From contig NZ_CP160398.1 in NCBI RefSeq assembly GCF_040729435.1, positions 1,798,001 to 1,862,000 on the forward strand: a stretch of DNA of 64,000 nucleotides, given 5' to 3'. This stretch comes from Pseudomonas sp. HOU2 (GTDB lineage Bacteria > Pseudomonadota > Gammaproteobacteria > Pseudomonadales > Pseudomonadaceae). Position numbers and translations under genes: made by a program. The notes under the pieces were generated by a model that saw only the letters and a list, made by a program, of their open reading frames with translations, made no database searches and had not been told where the DNA came from. Positions within the stretch are counted from its first letter, which is position 1; every line of letters starts with the position of its first letter. Below, piece by piece: positions 18,255 through 28,261 of the stretch.

Positions 18255-19175
18255 ATGACGGAACGGATTCCCGCACTGTATTCCTTACGCGCATTTGAGG
18301 TCGCAGCGCGCTTTGTCTCATTCAGCAAGGCAGCCAGCGAGCTATCGGTCACTCAAAGTGCGGTGAGTCATCATGTTAAAACCCTCGAAGAACTTTTCGG
18401 TTGCAGCCTTTTCGAACGCCACGGACCAAAAATTAGCCTGACCGAACATGGGCGACTGCTCGCAGACGAGTTGAAGGTCGGCTTCAAGATCATCGAAAGT
18501 GCTTGTGAGCTATTGAAGGTGGATCGTCATCGGCTGCGCCTCAAGGCACCTTCGACGCTGACGATTCGCTGGCTTCTCAGAGCGCTGGATAAATTCAATA
18601 AACACAACAGCCATTGCTCTGTGCAACTCTCCAGTGTCTGGATGGATGTTGACGAGGTCGACTTCTACTCCGAGCCCTATGATTGCGCGATTCTGTTGGG
18701 GGATGGCAATTTCGGCCCGGCCATGGAGAGCTTTAAACTGTTTGATGAATGGCTGATCCCCATTTGCAGTCCTGGGTATCTGGAGCCGGAAGACCTCAAA
18801 CTGTCGTCGCTCAACGATCATGAATTGCTGCATCCCTCCACTGACCGGCGAGACTGGCGACGATGGCTGAAAAGAATGGGCTGCCTTGATACCACCAATA
18901 TAGAGCGCGGCCAGTTGTTCGACACCCTGGATCAGGGAATTGCCGCTGCCGTACAGGGTATGGGAATCTCCGTGGCAGATCTGGTGCTGGTTGTTCAGGA
19001 GATTCAGGCCGGCCAGTTGCGACTTCCATTCAAAAGCGCTGTGGCGACAGGGGATGGCTATTACATGACCTGGCTGAAAGCCAGCCCCAAGTCGCAGCAG
19101 ATGTGCCAACTGCGCGATTACCTGATGACTCAGGTTCATGCCCTCCCGACACAAGGTATCGCCTACCTGCTCTGA
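18255..19175 (+). CDS. LysR-type transcriptional regulator, GcvA-like
   Basis: A 306-residue LysR protein of the GcvA subgroup. The N-terminal winged helix-turn-helix runs from IPALYSLRAFEVAARFVSFS through SVTQSAVSHHVKTLEE (about residues 4-60), and the remainder is the ligand-binding domain. I chose ATG 18255 since GcvA-type proteins start just before the xxLRAFE motif; 18240 is an alternative. It is transcribed divergently from the seven-gene operon across a 138-bp gap holding a large palindrome, the classical arrangement for a LysR regulator and its target. The inducer may be the pathway product or precursor. Confidence 0.9.
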   Translation: MTERIPALYSLRAFEVAARFVSFSKAASELSVTQSAVSHHVKTLEELFGCSLFERHGPKISLTEHGRLLADELKVGFKIIESACELLKVDRHRLRLKAPSTLTIRWLLRALDKFNKHNSHCSVQLSSVWMDVDEVDFYSEPYDCAILLGDGNFGPAMESFKLFDEWLIPICSPGYLEPEDLKLSSLNDHELLHPSTDRRDWRRWLKRMGCLDTTNIERGQLFDTLDQGIAAAVQGMGISVADLVLVVQEIQAGQLRLPFKSAVATGDGYYMTWLKASPKSQQMCQLRDYLMTQVHALPTQGIAYLL

Positions 19176-19252
19176 TGGCCGCAGGCGTCGCGCAATCGAG
19201 ACTTTCGCAGCGGCGCCTGATCCAGCCTCAAGACGCTGGAGCCCGCGAAATC

Positions 19253-19345
19253 GCAGGCAAAAAAAAACCCGGAAATCCTCACTTTCGTGGGCCTTCCGGA
19301 TTTTCTAAACCGCCAAATATGGTGGGTCGTGTGGGATTCGAACCT
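19253..19345. repeat. tRNA-Lys 3' flank, direct-repeat partner (right border of the island)
   Basis: This is the intact partner of the degenerate copy at 10725-10803. It includes the tRNA-Lys terminator and the last 26 nt of the tRNA gene. The two copies are in direct orientation and enclose the LysR-operon island. Confidence 0.6.
19259..19306 (-). terminator. Terminator of tRNA-Lys
   Basis: On the minus strand AATCCGGAAGGCCCAC-GAAA-GTGAGGATTTCCGGGTT forms a stem, followed by nine T. It begins about 14 nt beyond the tRNA 3' end. Confidence 0.85.
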
Positions 19346-19395
19346 ACGACCAATTGGTTAAAAGCCAACTGCTCTACCAACTGAGCTAACGACCC
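19320..19395 (-). tRNA. tRNA-Lys (anticodon TTT)
   Basis: The minus strand gives a 76-nt cloverleaf beginning GGGTCGTTAGCTCAGTTGG, with anticodon loop CTTTTAA (anticodon TTT), T-loop GGTTCGAATCC and an encoded CCA end. The acceptor arms GGGTCGT/ACGACCC pair fully. In P. aeruginosa the equivalent tRNA-Lys beside queC is a known integration site for pathogenicity islands. Confidence 0.97.
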
Positions 19396-19457
19396 GCTGT
19401 GTGGTGGCGCGTATAATACTGATTTTTAAGGACTATTCAACACCTTTTTGAAAAAAA

Positions 19458-20150
19458 TCAAAAATAAGGTGTTGGATCGCCTACACCGGCCGCTGCGAAG
19501 CCTTCTGCACGCAGGCGGCAGCTGTCGCATTTGCCGCACGCACGGCCTTCATCGTCCGCCTGATAGCAGGAAACGGTCAGGCCATAATCGACGCCGAGCT
19601 TCACGCCCGCCTGGACGATCTGCGCCTTGCTCAGGTTCTGCAGCGGTGCCTGGATGCGGAAACCGTTGCCTTCCACGCCCGCCTTGGTCGCCAGGTTGGC
19701 CATGCGCTCGAACGACTCGATGAACTCCGGACGGCAATCCGGGTAACCGGAATAGTCCACCGCATTGACGCCGATAAAGATGTCACGGGCGCCGAGCACT
19801 TCCGCCCAGCCCAATGCCAGCGACAGGAACACCGTGTTGCGCGCCGGCACGTAGGTCACCGGGATGCCCTCGCCCAACTCTTCCGGGATGTCGATGCTGG
19901 TGTCGGTCAGCGCCGAGCCGCCCATGCCGTTGAGGTTCAGGCCGATTACTTTGTGCTCGACCACACCCAGATCGCGGGCGACGCGCGCGGCGGCATGCAG
20001 CTCCGCATGAGAGCGCTGGCCGTAATCGAAACTCATGGTGTAGCAGGCATAACCTTCAGCCCGGGCCATCGCCACCACCGTGGCCGAATCGAGGCCACCC
20101 GACAGCAGGATGACCGCACGTTTTTCGTGAGTGTTCAGTTGTTCAGTCAT
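19458..20150 (-). CDS. queC: 7-cyano-7-deazaguanine synthase
   Basis: QueC uses ATP and ammonia to convert 7-carboxy-7-deazaguanine to preQ0, a precursor of queuosine in tRNA. The PP-loop SGGLDSATV is at about residues 18-26, and the zinc-binding cysteines sit in [21 protein letters not shown] near the C-terminus. The 230-residue form from ATG 20150 ([10 protein letters not shown]) fits the family. queE lies 1 nt upstream in the same operon. Confidence 0.95.
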   Translation of the reverse strand: MTEQLNTHEKRAVILLSGGLDSATVVAMARAEGYACYTMSFDYGQRSHAELHAAARVARDLGVVEHKVIGLNLNGMGGSALTDTSIDIPEELGEGIPVTYVPARNTVFLSLALGWAEVLGARDIFIGVNAVDYSGYPDCRPEFIESFERMANLATKAGVEGNGFRIQAPLQNLSKAQIVQAGVKLGVDYGLTVSCYQADDEGRACGKCDSCRLRAEGFAAAGVGDPTPYF

Positions 20151-20151
20151 A

Positions 20152-20799
20152 TCAGCGCCCCGGCTCGTCATTCCATAGATATTTATGCAGCTGCAATTGC
20201 AACCGCACTGGCAGGTTGTCTGCCACCACCCAATCCGCCAGATCCCTGGCATTGAGGTCATGATGACTTGGGGAAAACAGCACTTCACCCGCACGGCGAT
20301 CAAGACCGTACTGGATCAGCTTCGAGACCGCCCAGTCATAGTCGTCCCGCGAACAGATGACAAACTTCACCTGATCGTTGGACGTCAACAGTTCGATATT
20401 TTCATAGCGGTTGCGGTGCGCCTCTTTGGAATCGGGCGTCTTCAAGTCGACCACGCGACTGACGCGCGGATCTACTGCCGAGATGTCGAGGGCACCACTG
20501 GTTTCCAGGGAGACCTCATATCCGGCATCACACAACTGCTTGAGCAAAGGGATGGCGTTCGGCTGTGCCAGCGGTTCACCGCCGGTTACACAGACATAGC
20601 GCGGACGATATCCGGCCACTTGCTCGAGGATGTCGTCGAGGGTACGAATCGTACCGCCGCTGAACGCATAGGCACTGTCGCAGTATTGGCAACGCAACGG
20701 GCAACCGGTCAGGCGCACAAAAACCGTGGGCAGCCCGGCTGTCCGAGTTTCCCCCTGCAACGAGTAGAAAACTTCGGTAATTCTCAATGTGTCTTGCAT
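20152..20799 (-). CDS. queE: 7-carboxy-7-deazaguanine synthase
   Basis: A radical-SAM enzyme that contracts 6-carboxy-tetrahydropterin to 7-carboxy-7-deazaguanine. The cluster motif CPLRCQYCD is at about residues 33-41, and YSLQGET near the N-terminus is diagnostic. At 215 residues it is of normal length. ATG 20799 is preferred over the upstream GTG at 20808. It forms a pair with queC. Confidence 0.95.
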   Translation of the reverse strand: MQDTLRITEVFYSLQGETRTAGLPTVFVRLTGCPLRCQYCDSAYAFSGGTIRTLDDILEQVAGYRPRYVCVTGGEPLAQPNAIPLLKQLCDAGYEVSLETSGALDISAVDPRVSRVVDLKTPDSKEAHRNRYENIELLTSNDQVKFVICSRDDYDWAVSKLIQYGLDRRAGEVLFSPSHHDLNARDLADWVVADNLPVRLQLQLHKYLWNDEPGR

Positions 20800-20917
20800 A
20801 GTCGCCACGGGCGTAACAGCTAAACAGGCTGTCCGCCTCCGTCAGGCACTTCCGGCAACCCCGCCAACGCGTAGATCACCAGAAGCGTGTTTCAGAAAAA
20901 GGGCGTGAATTCTAACG

Positions 20918-20945
20918 AAAAAACCCGCGACAAGCGCGGGTTTCT
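20918..20945 (-). terminator. Terminator after the tol-pal operon
   Basis: The stem ACCCGCG/CGCGGGT with a short loop is followed on the minus strand by TTTTTT. It lies 21 nt beyond the cpoB stop and separates the tol-pal operon from queEC. Confidence 0.85.
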
Positions 20946-20965
20946 TCCAAACGGGTCAAACACAC

Positions 20966-21802
20966 TTACATGCGTTGCAGATCGCGTTGGGCCAACTGAG
21001 CAGCGGAGGTCCCCGGGTATTGGGAAACCACCTGTTGCAGAATGCCTTTGACCTTGTCGGTATGACCCAGGCGGCGCTCTACATCAGCCAGCTTGTACAG
21101 CGAGTCCGGCACTTTGTTGTGCTTGGGATAAAGCTGCGAAACTTTGGCAAAAGCCTGACCTGCGCCCTGCAGATCACCCTTGGCCAGATTGACTTCGCCC
21201 AACCAGTACTGGGCATTGCCCGCGTATTGACTGTTCGGGTATTTGCGCAGGAATGCCGAGAAAGCCTGGCTGGCCTTGTCGAAATCCTTGGCTTTGATCA
21301 GGTCGAAAGCGGCATCGTAATACAGCTTTTCCTTGGCCGGATCACCCGGTTCGCTACTCGCAGCAGGTGCCTGGGCGGCAGCAGCCCCGGCGCCAGCGGC
21401 AGCACCGGCAGCAGCACTTGCGTCGCCACCGGCAGAAGAATTCTCAGGAGTCGCGGCAGGTGCAGCACCGGATCCTATGCGCCGATCAAGATCCTGGTAT
21501 CGCTCCAGGGATTCCTGCTTCATGCGCGCAACCTGATTCTGCAGTTCTTCGATCACACCCTGTTGGCGCGATATCTGATCCTGCATCTGTTGCAGTTGGT
21601 TGAACAGCATGCCCTGTGCCGAGGCAGGGGCCGAAGCCGCTCCCCCGGCATAGGCGCCGTTCGTACCGTAACCCGCAGGCGGATAACTGCTCCCGCTATT
21701 GTTATAACCGGAGTTGTCATCGACCACAGGAACCGCAGCCCACACCGCAAGCGGTGCGAGACTGAGAGCCAGGACAGTTACAGCACGACGGCACGTTCGC
21801 AT
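20966..21802 (-). CDS. cpoB: Cell division coordinator CpoB (YbgF)
   Basis: This 278-residue periplasmic protein links outer-membrane constriction (Tol-Pal) with peptidoglycan synthesis. It has a signal peptide ending near WAAVP (residue 22), a Gly/Ser/Tyr-rich linker, a coiled-coil trimerisation segment (about 65-105), an Ala-rich linker and a C-terminal TPR domain (about 150-278, starting near KEKLYYDAAFDLIK). It lies 6 nt after pal as the last gene of the operon. Confidence 0.93.
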   Translation of the reverse strand: MRTCRRAVTVLALSLAPLAVWAAVPVVDDNSGYNNSGSSYPPAGYGTNGAYAGGAASAPASAQGMLFNQLQQMQDQISRQQGVIEELQNQVARMKQESLERYQDLDRRIGSGAAPAATPENSSAGGDASAAAGAAAGAGAAAAQAPAASSEPGDPAKEKLYYDAAFDLIKAKDFDKASQAFSAFLRKYPNSQYAGNAQYWLGEVNLAKGDLQGAGQAFAKVSQLYPKHNKVPDSLYKLADVERRLGHTDKVKGILQQVVSQYPGTSAAQLAQRDLQRM

Positions 21803-21808
21803 ATCGAA

Positions 21809-22306
21809 TTACTTACGCAGTTCGACGCGACGGTTTTGAGCCCAGGACTGCTCGTCGTTGCCGGTAGCAACTGGACGCTCTTCGCCGTAGGAAACCAGTT
21901 CCAGCTGAGCTGGGGAAACACCTTGCAGTACCAGGTAGCGCTGAACGGCTTTCGCACGACGCTCGCCCAGTGCCATGTTGTACTCACGAGTACCACGTTC
22001 GTCGGTGTTGCCTTCCAGAACAACGCGAGCGCCGTTTGCTTTCAGGTCTTTGGCGTGAACGTCCAGAGCGCGCATGGCTTCTGGCTTCAGGTCCGAGCTG
22101 TCGTATTCGAAGTAGAAGGTGGTGATTGCGCGCAGAGCAGCTTCTTCGCTCAGGGAACCGTCAACGGCACCAGTGTTTGCGCCGTAACCAGCGTTTGGAT
22201 CAACAGCGCCTTCACCGGCGTTGTCGCCGCCTTTGGACGAGCAACCTACAGCTACAGCCATGGCCAGAGCCAGCGCAGCAAATTTACCAAACTTCAGCAT
22301 TTCCAT
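21809..22306 (-). CDS. pal: Peptidoglycan-associated lipoprotein Pal (OprL)
   Basis: A 165-residue outer-membrane lipoprotein with a lipobox-like AVAVGC ending at about Cys22. Its C-terminal OmpA-like domain binds diaminopimelate in peptidoglycan ([19 protein letters not shown]). It interacts with TolB and TolA during division. It is known as OprL in Pseudomonas. The gap of about 50 nt to tolB may hold its own leader; translation starts after TAGGAGTTTCACG. Confidence 0.96.
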   Translation of the reverse strand: MEMLKFGKFAALALAMAVAVGCSSKGGDNAGEGAVDPNAGYGANTGAVDGSLSEEAALRAITTFYFEYDSSDLKPEAMRALDVHAKDLKANGARVVLEGNTDERGTREYNMALGERRAKAVQRYLVLQGVSPAQLELVSYGEERPVATGNDEQSWAQNRRVELRK

Positions 22307-22358
22307 CGTGAAACTCCTAATGAACCCCAGTGTGTTAAGTAAAACGTAAAGCGCCGCG

Positions 22359-23660
22359 TCAGTTCAGGTAAGGGGACCAGGACGGTTCTCTGACTTCGCC
22401 TTGTGCGGTAGGAAGCGGGAGCCTCACGCGTCCATTAATGGACACGAGCATCAAGACTCCCCGGCCCTGCTGGCGGGTGGCGTAGATTACCATGGTGCCG
22501 TTGGGCGCAACAGTGGGTGACTCGTCCAGAGTGCTATCAGTGAGGATCTTTACACTACCTCGCTGCAAATCCTGGGCCGCCACCTTGAAATTGGTGAAAC
22601 CATCCTGGCGATGGATCATCACCAGCGTCTTTTCATCCGCCGAAAGCTTCGGGTTGGCGTTGTAGTTGCCAATGAAGGTCACACGCTCGGCACCGCCGCC
22701 ATTGGCGCTGGTTTTGTAGATCTGTGGTTTGCCGCCACGGTCCGAGGTGAAGTAGATGGTCGAACCATCCTTGCCCCAGTACGGTTCGGTGTTGATGCCA
22801 GGACCTGCCGTCACGCGAGTGATCTGACGCGAACCCAGGTTCATCACATAGATGTCCGGGTTGCCGTCTTTCGACAGTACGAAAGCCAGGCGATTGCCAT
22901 CCGGCGACCAGGCTGGCGCGCCGTTCAGGCCTTCGAAGTTGGTGATCTGCTCACGGCGACCGGTGTCGATGTTCTGCATGAAGATCCGTGGACGCTTCTG
23001 CTCGAACGACACGTAAGCGATACGCTTGCCATCCGGGGCGAAACGCGGCGACAGGATCGGCTCGCGCGATTGCAGCAGAGTTACCGCACGGGCACCGTCG
23101 TAGTCCGAACGCTGCAGGGTGTAGCGAGTGTTCTTCTCGGAAAAACGCTCGGCTGTCACGTACAGCAGACGGGTCGAAAACGCACCTTTGATACCGGTGA
23201 GTTTTTCGAACGACTGGTCAGAGATGAAGTGCGCCATGTCACGCAGTTGCTCGGTGGTACCGGAAACACTGCCGTCAGCCACTTTCTGCTCGGTGGCCAC
23301 GTTGAACAGTGCCCATTGCACCTGCAGACGACCGCCTGCCGGAGCAATGCTGCCGACCATCATGTATTGAGCACCCACCGCCTTCCAGTCACGGAAGATG
23401 ATTTCGCTCGGCTGGCTTGGCTGGCTGATCATGTTTTGCTTTGGAATCGGCGAGTAGTAGCCCGAGTTCCGCAAATCGTTACCAATGATTTCTGCCATGT
23501 CGTCCGGCAGCACGGCGCCGCCCTGCATGCCGAACGGTACGACGGCAATCGGGGTGGCCCGATCGCTGCCGCTGGTGACCAGAATGTTCTTTTCATCAGC
23601 CATCGCGATCCCTGCCATGCAGCAGATCACGACCAGCATTCCTCGAAGAAGGTTTCTCAC
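22359..23660 (-). CDS. tolB: Tol-Pal system periplasmic beta-propeller TolB
   Basis: A 433-residue periplasmic protein with a signal peptide (cleavage near AMA-DE, about residue 21), an N-terminal domain and a six-bladed propeller with repeats such as [20 protein letters not shown]. TolB shuttles between Pal and TolA. Its ATG overlaps the tolA stop by 4 nt. Confidence 0.96.
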   Translation of the reverse strand: MRNLLRGMLVVICCMAGIAMADEKNILVTSGSDRATPIAVVPFGMQGGAVLPDDMAEIIGNDLRNSGYYSPIPKQNMISQPSQPSEIIFRDWKAVGAQYMMVGSIAPAGGRLQVQWALFNVATEQKVADGSVSGTTEQLRDMAHFISDQSFEKLTGIKGAFSTRLLYVTAERFSEKNTRYTLQRSDYDGARAVTLLQSREPILSPRFAPDGKRIAYVSFEQKRPRIFMQNIDTGRREQITNFEGLNGAPAWSPDGNRLAFVLSKDGNPDIYVMNLGSRQITRVTAGPGINTEPYWGKDGSTIYFTSDRGGKPQIYKTSANGGGAERVTFIGNYNANPKLSADEKTLVMIHRQDGFTNFKVAAQDLQRGSVKILTDSTLDESPTVAPNGTMVIYATRQQGRGVLMLVSINGRVRLPLPTAQGEVREPSWSPYLN

Positions 23661-24721
23661 AAGGCTAGATCCTCAGGTGTGAATGTCATCTTGAATGAAC
23701 GATACGGAGCGAAATCGCTCGGCTTCATTCCCTGCATTTCCGTCAAACGTCCAATATTCTTCACTGCCGCGACTGCCGAAGCATCGAACGGACCGTCGCC
23801 ACTGGACTTGGCCACGCTGACCGAAGTCACCGTACCGTCCGGCAACATGCCGATTTGCAGCACGACCGTCATGCCTTTGCGTGCCGAAGGAGGACGAGCC
23901 CAACCTTCCGCTGCCCGCGCACGAATCAGGTCATCGAAACTGCCCGCGACTTCGTCACCCTGCTCATCGGCCAAGGCCTGCTGACGCTGTGGCGTGTCGG
24001 AAAGCAAATCTGCCAGGGCCTGAGCCTTTTTCTCTTCGGCGGATTTACGTGCCGCTTCCTGCGATTTCTTCTTCGCAGCATCAGCAGCAGCTTTCTTCTT
24101 CGCTTCGTCGGCGACTTTCTTCTTCGCCTCCTCAGCTTCAGCTTTTTTCTTGGCGTCTTCGGCGGCTTTCTTCTTCGCGTCTTCGACGATCTTCTTCTTG
24201 GCTTCTTCAGCGGCCGCTTTCTTGGCCTCTTCCTTGGCCTCTTCTTCGGCTTTCTTCTTGGCTATATCAGCCAATTGTTTCTCTTCTGCCTTCTTGGCCT
24301 CGGCTTTCTTCGCATCGTCGGCTTTCTTGGCTTCATCAGCCTTTTTCGCCTCGTCCGCTTTCTTCGCCTCGTCGGCCTTCTTGGCTTCCTCGGCCTTTTG
24401 AGCCGCTTCTTCTTTCTTTTGTTCCGCAGCCTTCACCGCTTCCTGCTCGACCTTTTTCTGTTCCATCTGCTCGACTTCGGTCTGGCGCGCGGCGGATTTC
24501 TTCGCCTCACCCGCAATCTTCTGATTGGTCTGGGTGGTTGCCTGACTTTTCGATTTCAACTGGTACAGGGTCGCCTGGACGATCGGCTTGGCCGGCGGCA
24601 ACTCGGGTGTGAAGGCAAAACTGACGAACAGCATGCCGAACACCAGCACGTGCAGGACAATCGCCAGAACACTGGGCCAGAAGTAGCTTTCCGAGGCGGA
24701 CGGCTCTCGCTGTTGCTGCAT
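23657..24721 (-). CDS. tolA: Tol-Pal system membrane-spanning protein TolA
   Basis: A 354-residue protein with one N-terminal transmembrane helix (about residues 14-36), a long Ala/Lys/Glu-rich helical domain (about 65-240) with tandem AKKADE-type repeats, and a C-terminal globular domain binding TolB and colicins or phage. It couples the inner-membrane proton motive force to Pal. The low-complexity repeat invites length variation between strains. Confidence 0.95.
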   Translation of the reverse strand: MQQQREPSASESYFWPSVLAIVLHVLVFGMLFVSFAFTPELPPAKPIVQATLYQLKSKSQATTQTNQKIAGEAKKSAARQTEVEQMEQKKVEQEAVKAAEQKKEEAAQKAEEAKKADEAKKADEAKKADEAKKADDAKKAEAKKAEEKQLADIAKKKAEEEAKEEAKKAAAEEAKKKIVEDAKKKAAEDAKKKAEAEEAKKKVADEAKKKAAADAAKKKSQEAARKSAEEKKAQALADLLSDTPQRQQALADEQGDEVAGSFDDLIRARAAEGWARPPSARKGMTVVLQIGMLPDGTVTSVSVAKSSGDGPFDASAVAAVKNIGRLTEMQGMKPSDFAPYRSFKMTFTPEDLAL

Positions 24722-25182
24722 CAGGGGGCCTCGGTAATCAAACCAACATTACCGACCCCGGCTTTCTGCAACCCGCCCATGGCACCCATGACGGCGCCGT
24801 AGTCGACCGACTTGTCGCCACGAATGAAGACCTGGGTACGCTTGCCGCCTTCGGTACCGGCGCGAATGATCTTGGTCACCGCGTCAGTCATCTGCGGCAG
24901 CGTCATTGCCCTGTCCTGCTGCTTTTCAGTATCGACTTCGCTGCCAAGGTTCCAGTAGTAGGTCTTGTCAGCCTTGATCGAAATGGTCAGCACCTGAGTG
25001 TTGTTGTCCTGCGGCAAGGCTTCGCTGGAAACCTTGGGCAGATCCACTTTCACGCCCTGATTGAGCATCGGCGCGGTCACCATGAAGATAACCAGCAGCA
25101 CCAGCATCACGTCGATGTATGGCACCACGTTCATCTCGGCGACCGGCTTGCGCTTGTTTCGGGCTCGAGCGATTAAAGCCAT
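24721..25182 (-). CDS. tolR: Tol-Pal proton-channel subunit TolR
   Basis: A 153-residue ExbD/TolR protein with a single transmembrane helix containing the proton-translocating Asp in VPYIDVMLVLLVIFMV (about residue 24) and a periplasmic domain. It works with TolQ to energise TolA. Its stop shares one base with the tolA start. Confidence 0.96.
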   Translation of the reverse strand: MALIARARNKRKPVAEMNVVPYIDVMLVLLVIFMVTAPMLNQGVKVDLPKVSSEALPQDNNTQVLTISIKADKTYYWNLGSEVDTEKQQDRAMTLPQMTDAVTKIIRAGTEGGKRTQVFIRGDKSVDYGAVMGAMGGLQKAGVGNVGLITEAP

Positions 25183-25196
25183 CGGGAAATACCTGC

Positions 25197-25892
25197 TTAT
25201 TCTTCGCTGGTGTGCACTTTGCGGTGCAGGATCGCCTGGAACTCATCGGCGAAGGTGTAGTAGCGGCTCAGCAAGGTTTCGCTGCGGGCAGAGAAACGGT
25301 TGTAAGCGATAACGGCCGGGATCGCGGCGAACAGGCCGATCGCGGTAGCGATCAGGGCTTCGGCGATACCCGGGGCCACGGTGGCCAGGGTCGCCTGCTG
25401 GGCGCTGGCCAGACCGCGGAAGGAGTTCATGATGCCCCACACGGTACCGAACAGACCGATGTACGGGCTGACCGAACCAACGGTGGCAAGGAACGGCAGG
25501 CTCTGCTCCAGCTTCTCTTCCTCACGGGAGATGGCAACGCGCATGGCACGGGCCACACCTTCCATCACCGCTTCCGGATCAACACCTGGCTGCTGACGCA
25601 GACGGGAGAATTCCTTGAAACCGGCACGGAAGATCTGCTCCACGCCCGAATCCGGATCCGGGTTGCTGCCGGCCTGACGGTACAGCTTGGACAGATCGAT
25701 ACCCGACCAGAAGCGCTCTTCGAAGCTCTCCAGGGCGCGTCGACCGGCACGCAGCAGATTGCTGCGCTGAAAGATCATGATCCATGAGGTCACCGATGCG
25801 GCCACCAGGGTCAACATTACCAACTGCACCACGATGCTGGCATTGCTGACCAGGCTCCACATGGAGGAATGGTCGACGACGTTAGCTTCCAC
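25197..25892 (-). CDS. tolQ: Tol-Pal proton-channel subunit TolQ
   Basis: A 231-residue MotA/TolQ/ExbB-family protein with three transmembrane helices, the last two around [15 protein letters not shown] and [20 protein letters not shown]. It forms the channel with TolR. Its start overlaps the ybgC end by 11 nt. Confidence 0.96.
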   Translation of the reverse strand: MEANVVDHSSMWSLVSNASIVVQLVMLTLVAASVTSWIMIFQRSNLLRAGRRALESFEERFWSGIDLSKLYRQAGSNPDPDSGVEQIFRAGFKEFSRLRQQPGVDPEAVMEGVARAMRVAISREEEKLEQSLPFLATVGSVSPYIGLFGTVWGIMNSFRGLASAQQATLATVAPGIAEALIATAIGLFAAIPAVIAYNRFSARSETLLSRYYTFADEFQAILHRKVHTSEE

Positions 25893-26349
25893 GCTTTATC
25901 TCCTGCTTTGAGTGTGTACCCGTGCCGCCCGCGTCGGCAAAGGCCGCACGCAAGGATTCGGGCATGGCCCGGGGTTTCAAACTGTCGGTGCGCACACAGG
26001 CCACCAGAAACTGCCCTTCACAGAGCAGCACATTATCCGTGGCCCGCCTGACCTGCTGTTTGAAGCGCAGGCTGGCACGGTTCAATTCGATTACATCAGC
26101 GCTTACCAGCAGTTCGTCGTCCAGTCGCGCCGGCGCGTGGTAGCGCGCTTCGCTGGAATGCACGACAAACAACAGGTCCTCCCCGGCCAGTTCCGACTGG
26201 GCAAAGCCCAGCGTCCGGAGCCGCTCGGTTCGAGCCCGTTCCATAAACTTGAGGTAATTAACGTAATACACGATGCCGCCCGCATCGGTGTCCTCGTAAT
26301 AAACGCGACAACGATGTGCGAACGGCTCAAGCCCGTTTTGCGCGCGCAT
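25882..26349 (-). CDS. ybgC: Acyl-CoA thioesterase YbgC (tol operon)
   Basis: A 155-residue hotdog-fold thioesterase with the catalytic motif [22 protein letters not shown] near residues 17-38, including the conserved Asp. YbgC hydrolyses short or medium acyl-CoAs and is linked to phospholipid metabolism. As in most gammaproteobacteria it heads the tol-pal operon. Confidence 0.93.
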   Translation of the reverse strand: MRAQNGLEPFAHRCRVYYEDTDAGGIVYYVNYLKFMERARTERLRTLGFAQSELAGEDLLFVVHSSEARYHAPARLDDELLVSADVIELNRASLRFKQQVRRATDNVLLCEGQFLVACVRTDSLKPRAMPESLRAAFADAGGTGTHSKQEIKRGS

Positions 26350-26476
26350 ACTCTAGTGCTTACTCCTCGGGTTGCCAATCCGGCCAGGCAACTGTTTTTT
26401 CAGTGTTTAAGGCTTTACCGCAAAAGTACCGTCCTGTGACAGTACAAACGCTGAATAAATCGCGAAAAAATGTGTA

Positions 26477-27538
26477 TCAATCATCCACGGCATCGAGAAA
26501 CTCGTCTGCCACGGGCATCTCGCCCATTCGTGACGGAATGTTCAGACCGAAATGCAGGTACGCATGTCGCGTCACCACCCTGCCCCGTGGTGTACGCATG
26601 ATGTAACCCTGCTGAATCAGGTACGGCTCCAGCACATCTTCGATGGTGTGGCGCTCTTCGCTGATCGCCGCCGCGAGGCTGTCGATGCCCACCGGACCGC
26701 CATCGAACTTCTCGATCATGGTCAGCAGCAAGCGCCGGTCCTGATGATCGAAGCCGTGTTCATCGACATCCAGCAGATTCAACGCCAGATCGGCCACCGA
26801 CTTGGTGATATGACCCTTGGCCCGGACCTCGGCAAAATCGCGCACCCGACGCAGCAGACGGTTGGCGATCCGCGGCGTACCACGGGCACGACGAGCGATT
26901 TCGAAAGAACCCTCCGGATCCAGTGGCAGACCGAGAATCGCCGCCGACCGACTGACAATCGTCGCCAGATCCGCCGTGCTGTAGAACTCGAGACGCTGGA
27001 CGATACCGAAGCGGTCACGCAACGGGTTGGTCAGCATGCCAGCACGGGTGGTGGCGCCGACGAGGGTGAACGGTGGCAGATCAAGCTTGATCGAGCGCGC
27101 CGCCGGCCCTTCGCCGATCATGATGTCGAGCTGGAAGTCTTCCATCGCCGGATACAGCACTTCCTCAACGATGGGCGACAGACGATGGATTTCGTCGATG
27201 AACAATACGTCGTGCGGCTCAAGATTGGTCAGCAGTGCCGCCAGATCCCCCGGACGTTCTAGCACCGGACCGGACGTGCTCTTGATCGACACGCCCATTT
27301 CCTGGGCAATGATATTGGCCAGCGTGGTTTTACCCAGACCCGGCGGGCCGAAGATCAACGTGTGATCCAGCGACTCACTGCGACCACGCGCCGCCTGGAT
27401 GAACAGTTCCATCTGCTCGCGCACGGTCGGCTGGCCAATATAGTCGGCCAGACTGACCGGGCGAATGGCCCGGTCCTGGACTTCTTCGCGCTCGCGCGGG
27501 CTGTGCGCGGCGGCGATCAGACGATCAGCTTCAATCAC
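26477..27538 (-). CDS. ruvB: Holliday junction DNA helicase RuvB
   Basis: A 353-residue AAA+ ring motor that drives branch migration with RuvA. Walker A GPPGLGKT is at about residues 64-71 and Walker B FIDEIHRL about 112-119; GATTRAGML is a family motif. The C-terminal winged helix ends with [17 protein letters not shown]. It directly abuts ruvA. Confidence 0.97.
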   Translation of the reverse strand: MIEADRLIAAAHSPREREEVQDRAIRPVSLADYIGQPTVREQMELFIQAARGRSESLDHTLIFGPPGLGKTTLANIIAQEMGVSIKSTSGPVLERPGDLAALLTNLEPHDVLFIDEIHRLSPIVEEVLYPAMEDFQLDIMIGEGPAARSIKLDLPPFTLVGATTRAGMLTNPLRDRFGIVQRLEFYSTADLATIVSRSAAILGLPLDPEGSFEIARRARGTPRIANRLLRRVRDFAEVRAKGHITKSVADLALNLLDVDEHGFDHQDRRLLLTMIEKFDGGPVGIDSLAAAISEERHTIEDVLEPYLIQQGYIMRTPRGRVVTRHAYLHFGLNIPSRMGEMPVADEFLDAVDD

Positions 27539-28147
27539 TTAAATCATTCCCTTCAGGGCGCGGCGGATCAGGTCTTCACTGCTCAAATTCTTGTCCTTGA
27601 TGGCGGTAATCGCCTTGCTCGCTTCCTGCGGCTTGTAGCCCAGGGAAATCAACGCACTGACCGCATCGTTTTCAGCGGTGTTGACCGGCGCCGGGCCGTC
27701 CGGCTGGTTCGGCACCAGAGCGAACATGGCCGGCGAGGTTTCCCAGGCCTTGAAGCGATCCTTCAGTTCAACCAGCAGGCGTTCCGCGGTTTTCTTGCCG
27801 ACACCCGGGACCTTGGTCAGCGCCGAGGTGTCTTGGGATTGTACGCAGCGGATCAGCTCATCGACTTCCAGGCTCGACATCAAGGCCAGGGCCAATTTCG
27901 GCCCGACACCATTGAGACGGATCAACTCGCGAAAAAAGTCTCGCTCACGCTTGCCGGCGAAGCCATAGAGTAATTGCGCGTCTTCGCGTACGACCAAATG
28001 GGTGTGCAGCGTCAGCGGTTCACCGACCGACGGCAGACGATAAAGGGTGGTCATGGGCACTTCCAGCTCATACCCGAGGCCGTTTACATCCAGAATCAGG
28101 TGCGGCGGCTGTTTCTCAGCCAGGGTGCCGCGCAAGCGTCCAATCAC
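27539..28147 (-). CDS. ruvA: Holliday junction-binding protein RuvA
   Basis: A 202-residue tetrameric junction-binding subunit: N-terminal OB fold (MIGRLRGTL...), two helix-hairpin-helix motifs ([13 protein letters not shown] and [16 protein letters not shown]), and a C-terminal domain contacting RuvB. Order ruvC-ruvA-ruvB. Confidence 0.97.
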   Translation of the reverse strand: MIGRLRGTLAEKQPPHLILDVNGLGYELEVPMTTLYRLPSVGEPLTLHTHLVVREDAQLLYGFAGKRERDFFRELIRLNGVGPKLALALMSSLEVDELIRCVQSQDTSALTKVPGVGKKTAERLLVELKDRFKAWETSPAMFALVPNQPDGPAPVNTAENDAVSALISLGYKPQEASKAITAIKDKNLSSEDLIRRALKGMI

Positions 28148-28261
28148 GTTTCAGATCCTTGAGCGTTGACCAGCCGGGGGCTGGCGACAGATGGAAGGCG
28201 GGATTCGGGCCGACAACCCAGGCGCGAAATCCGCATTCCGCAAAAATGATTGCTGATGCTA

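Noticed and set aside
23855..24802. 315-codon plus-strand frame within tolA
   Set aside because: It is the reverse complement of the Ala/Lys-rich repeat, which yields Leu/Phe-rich nonsense mimicking a membrane protein.
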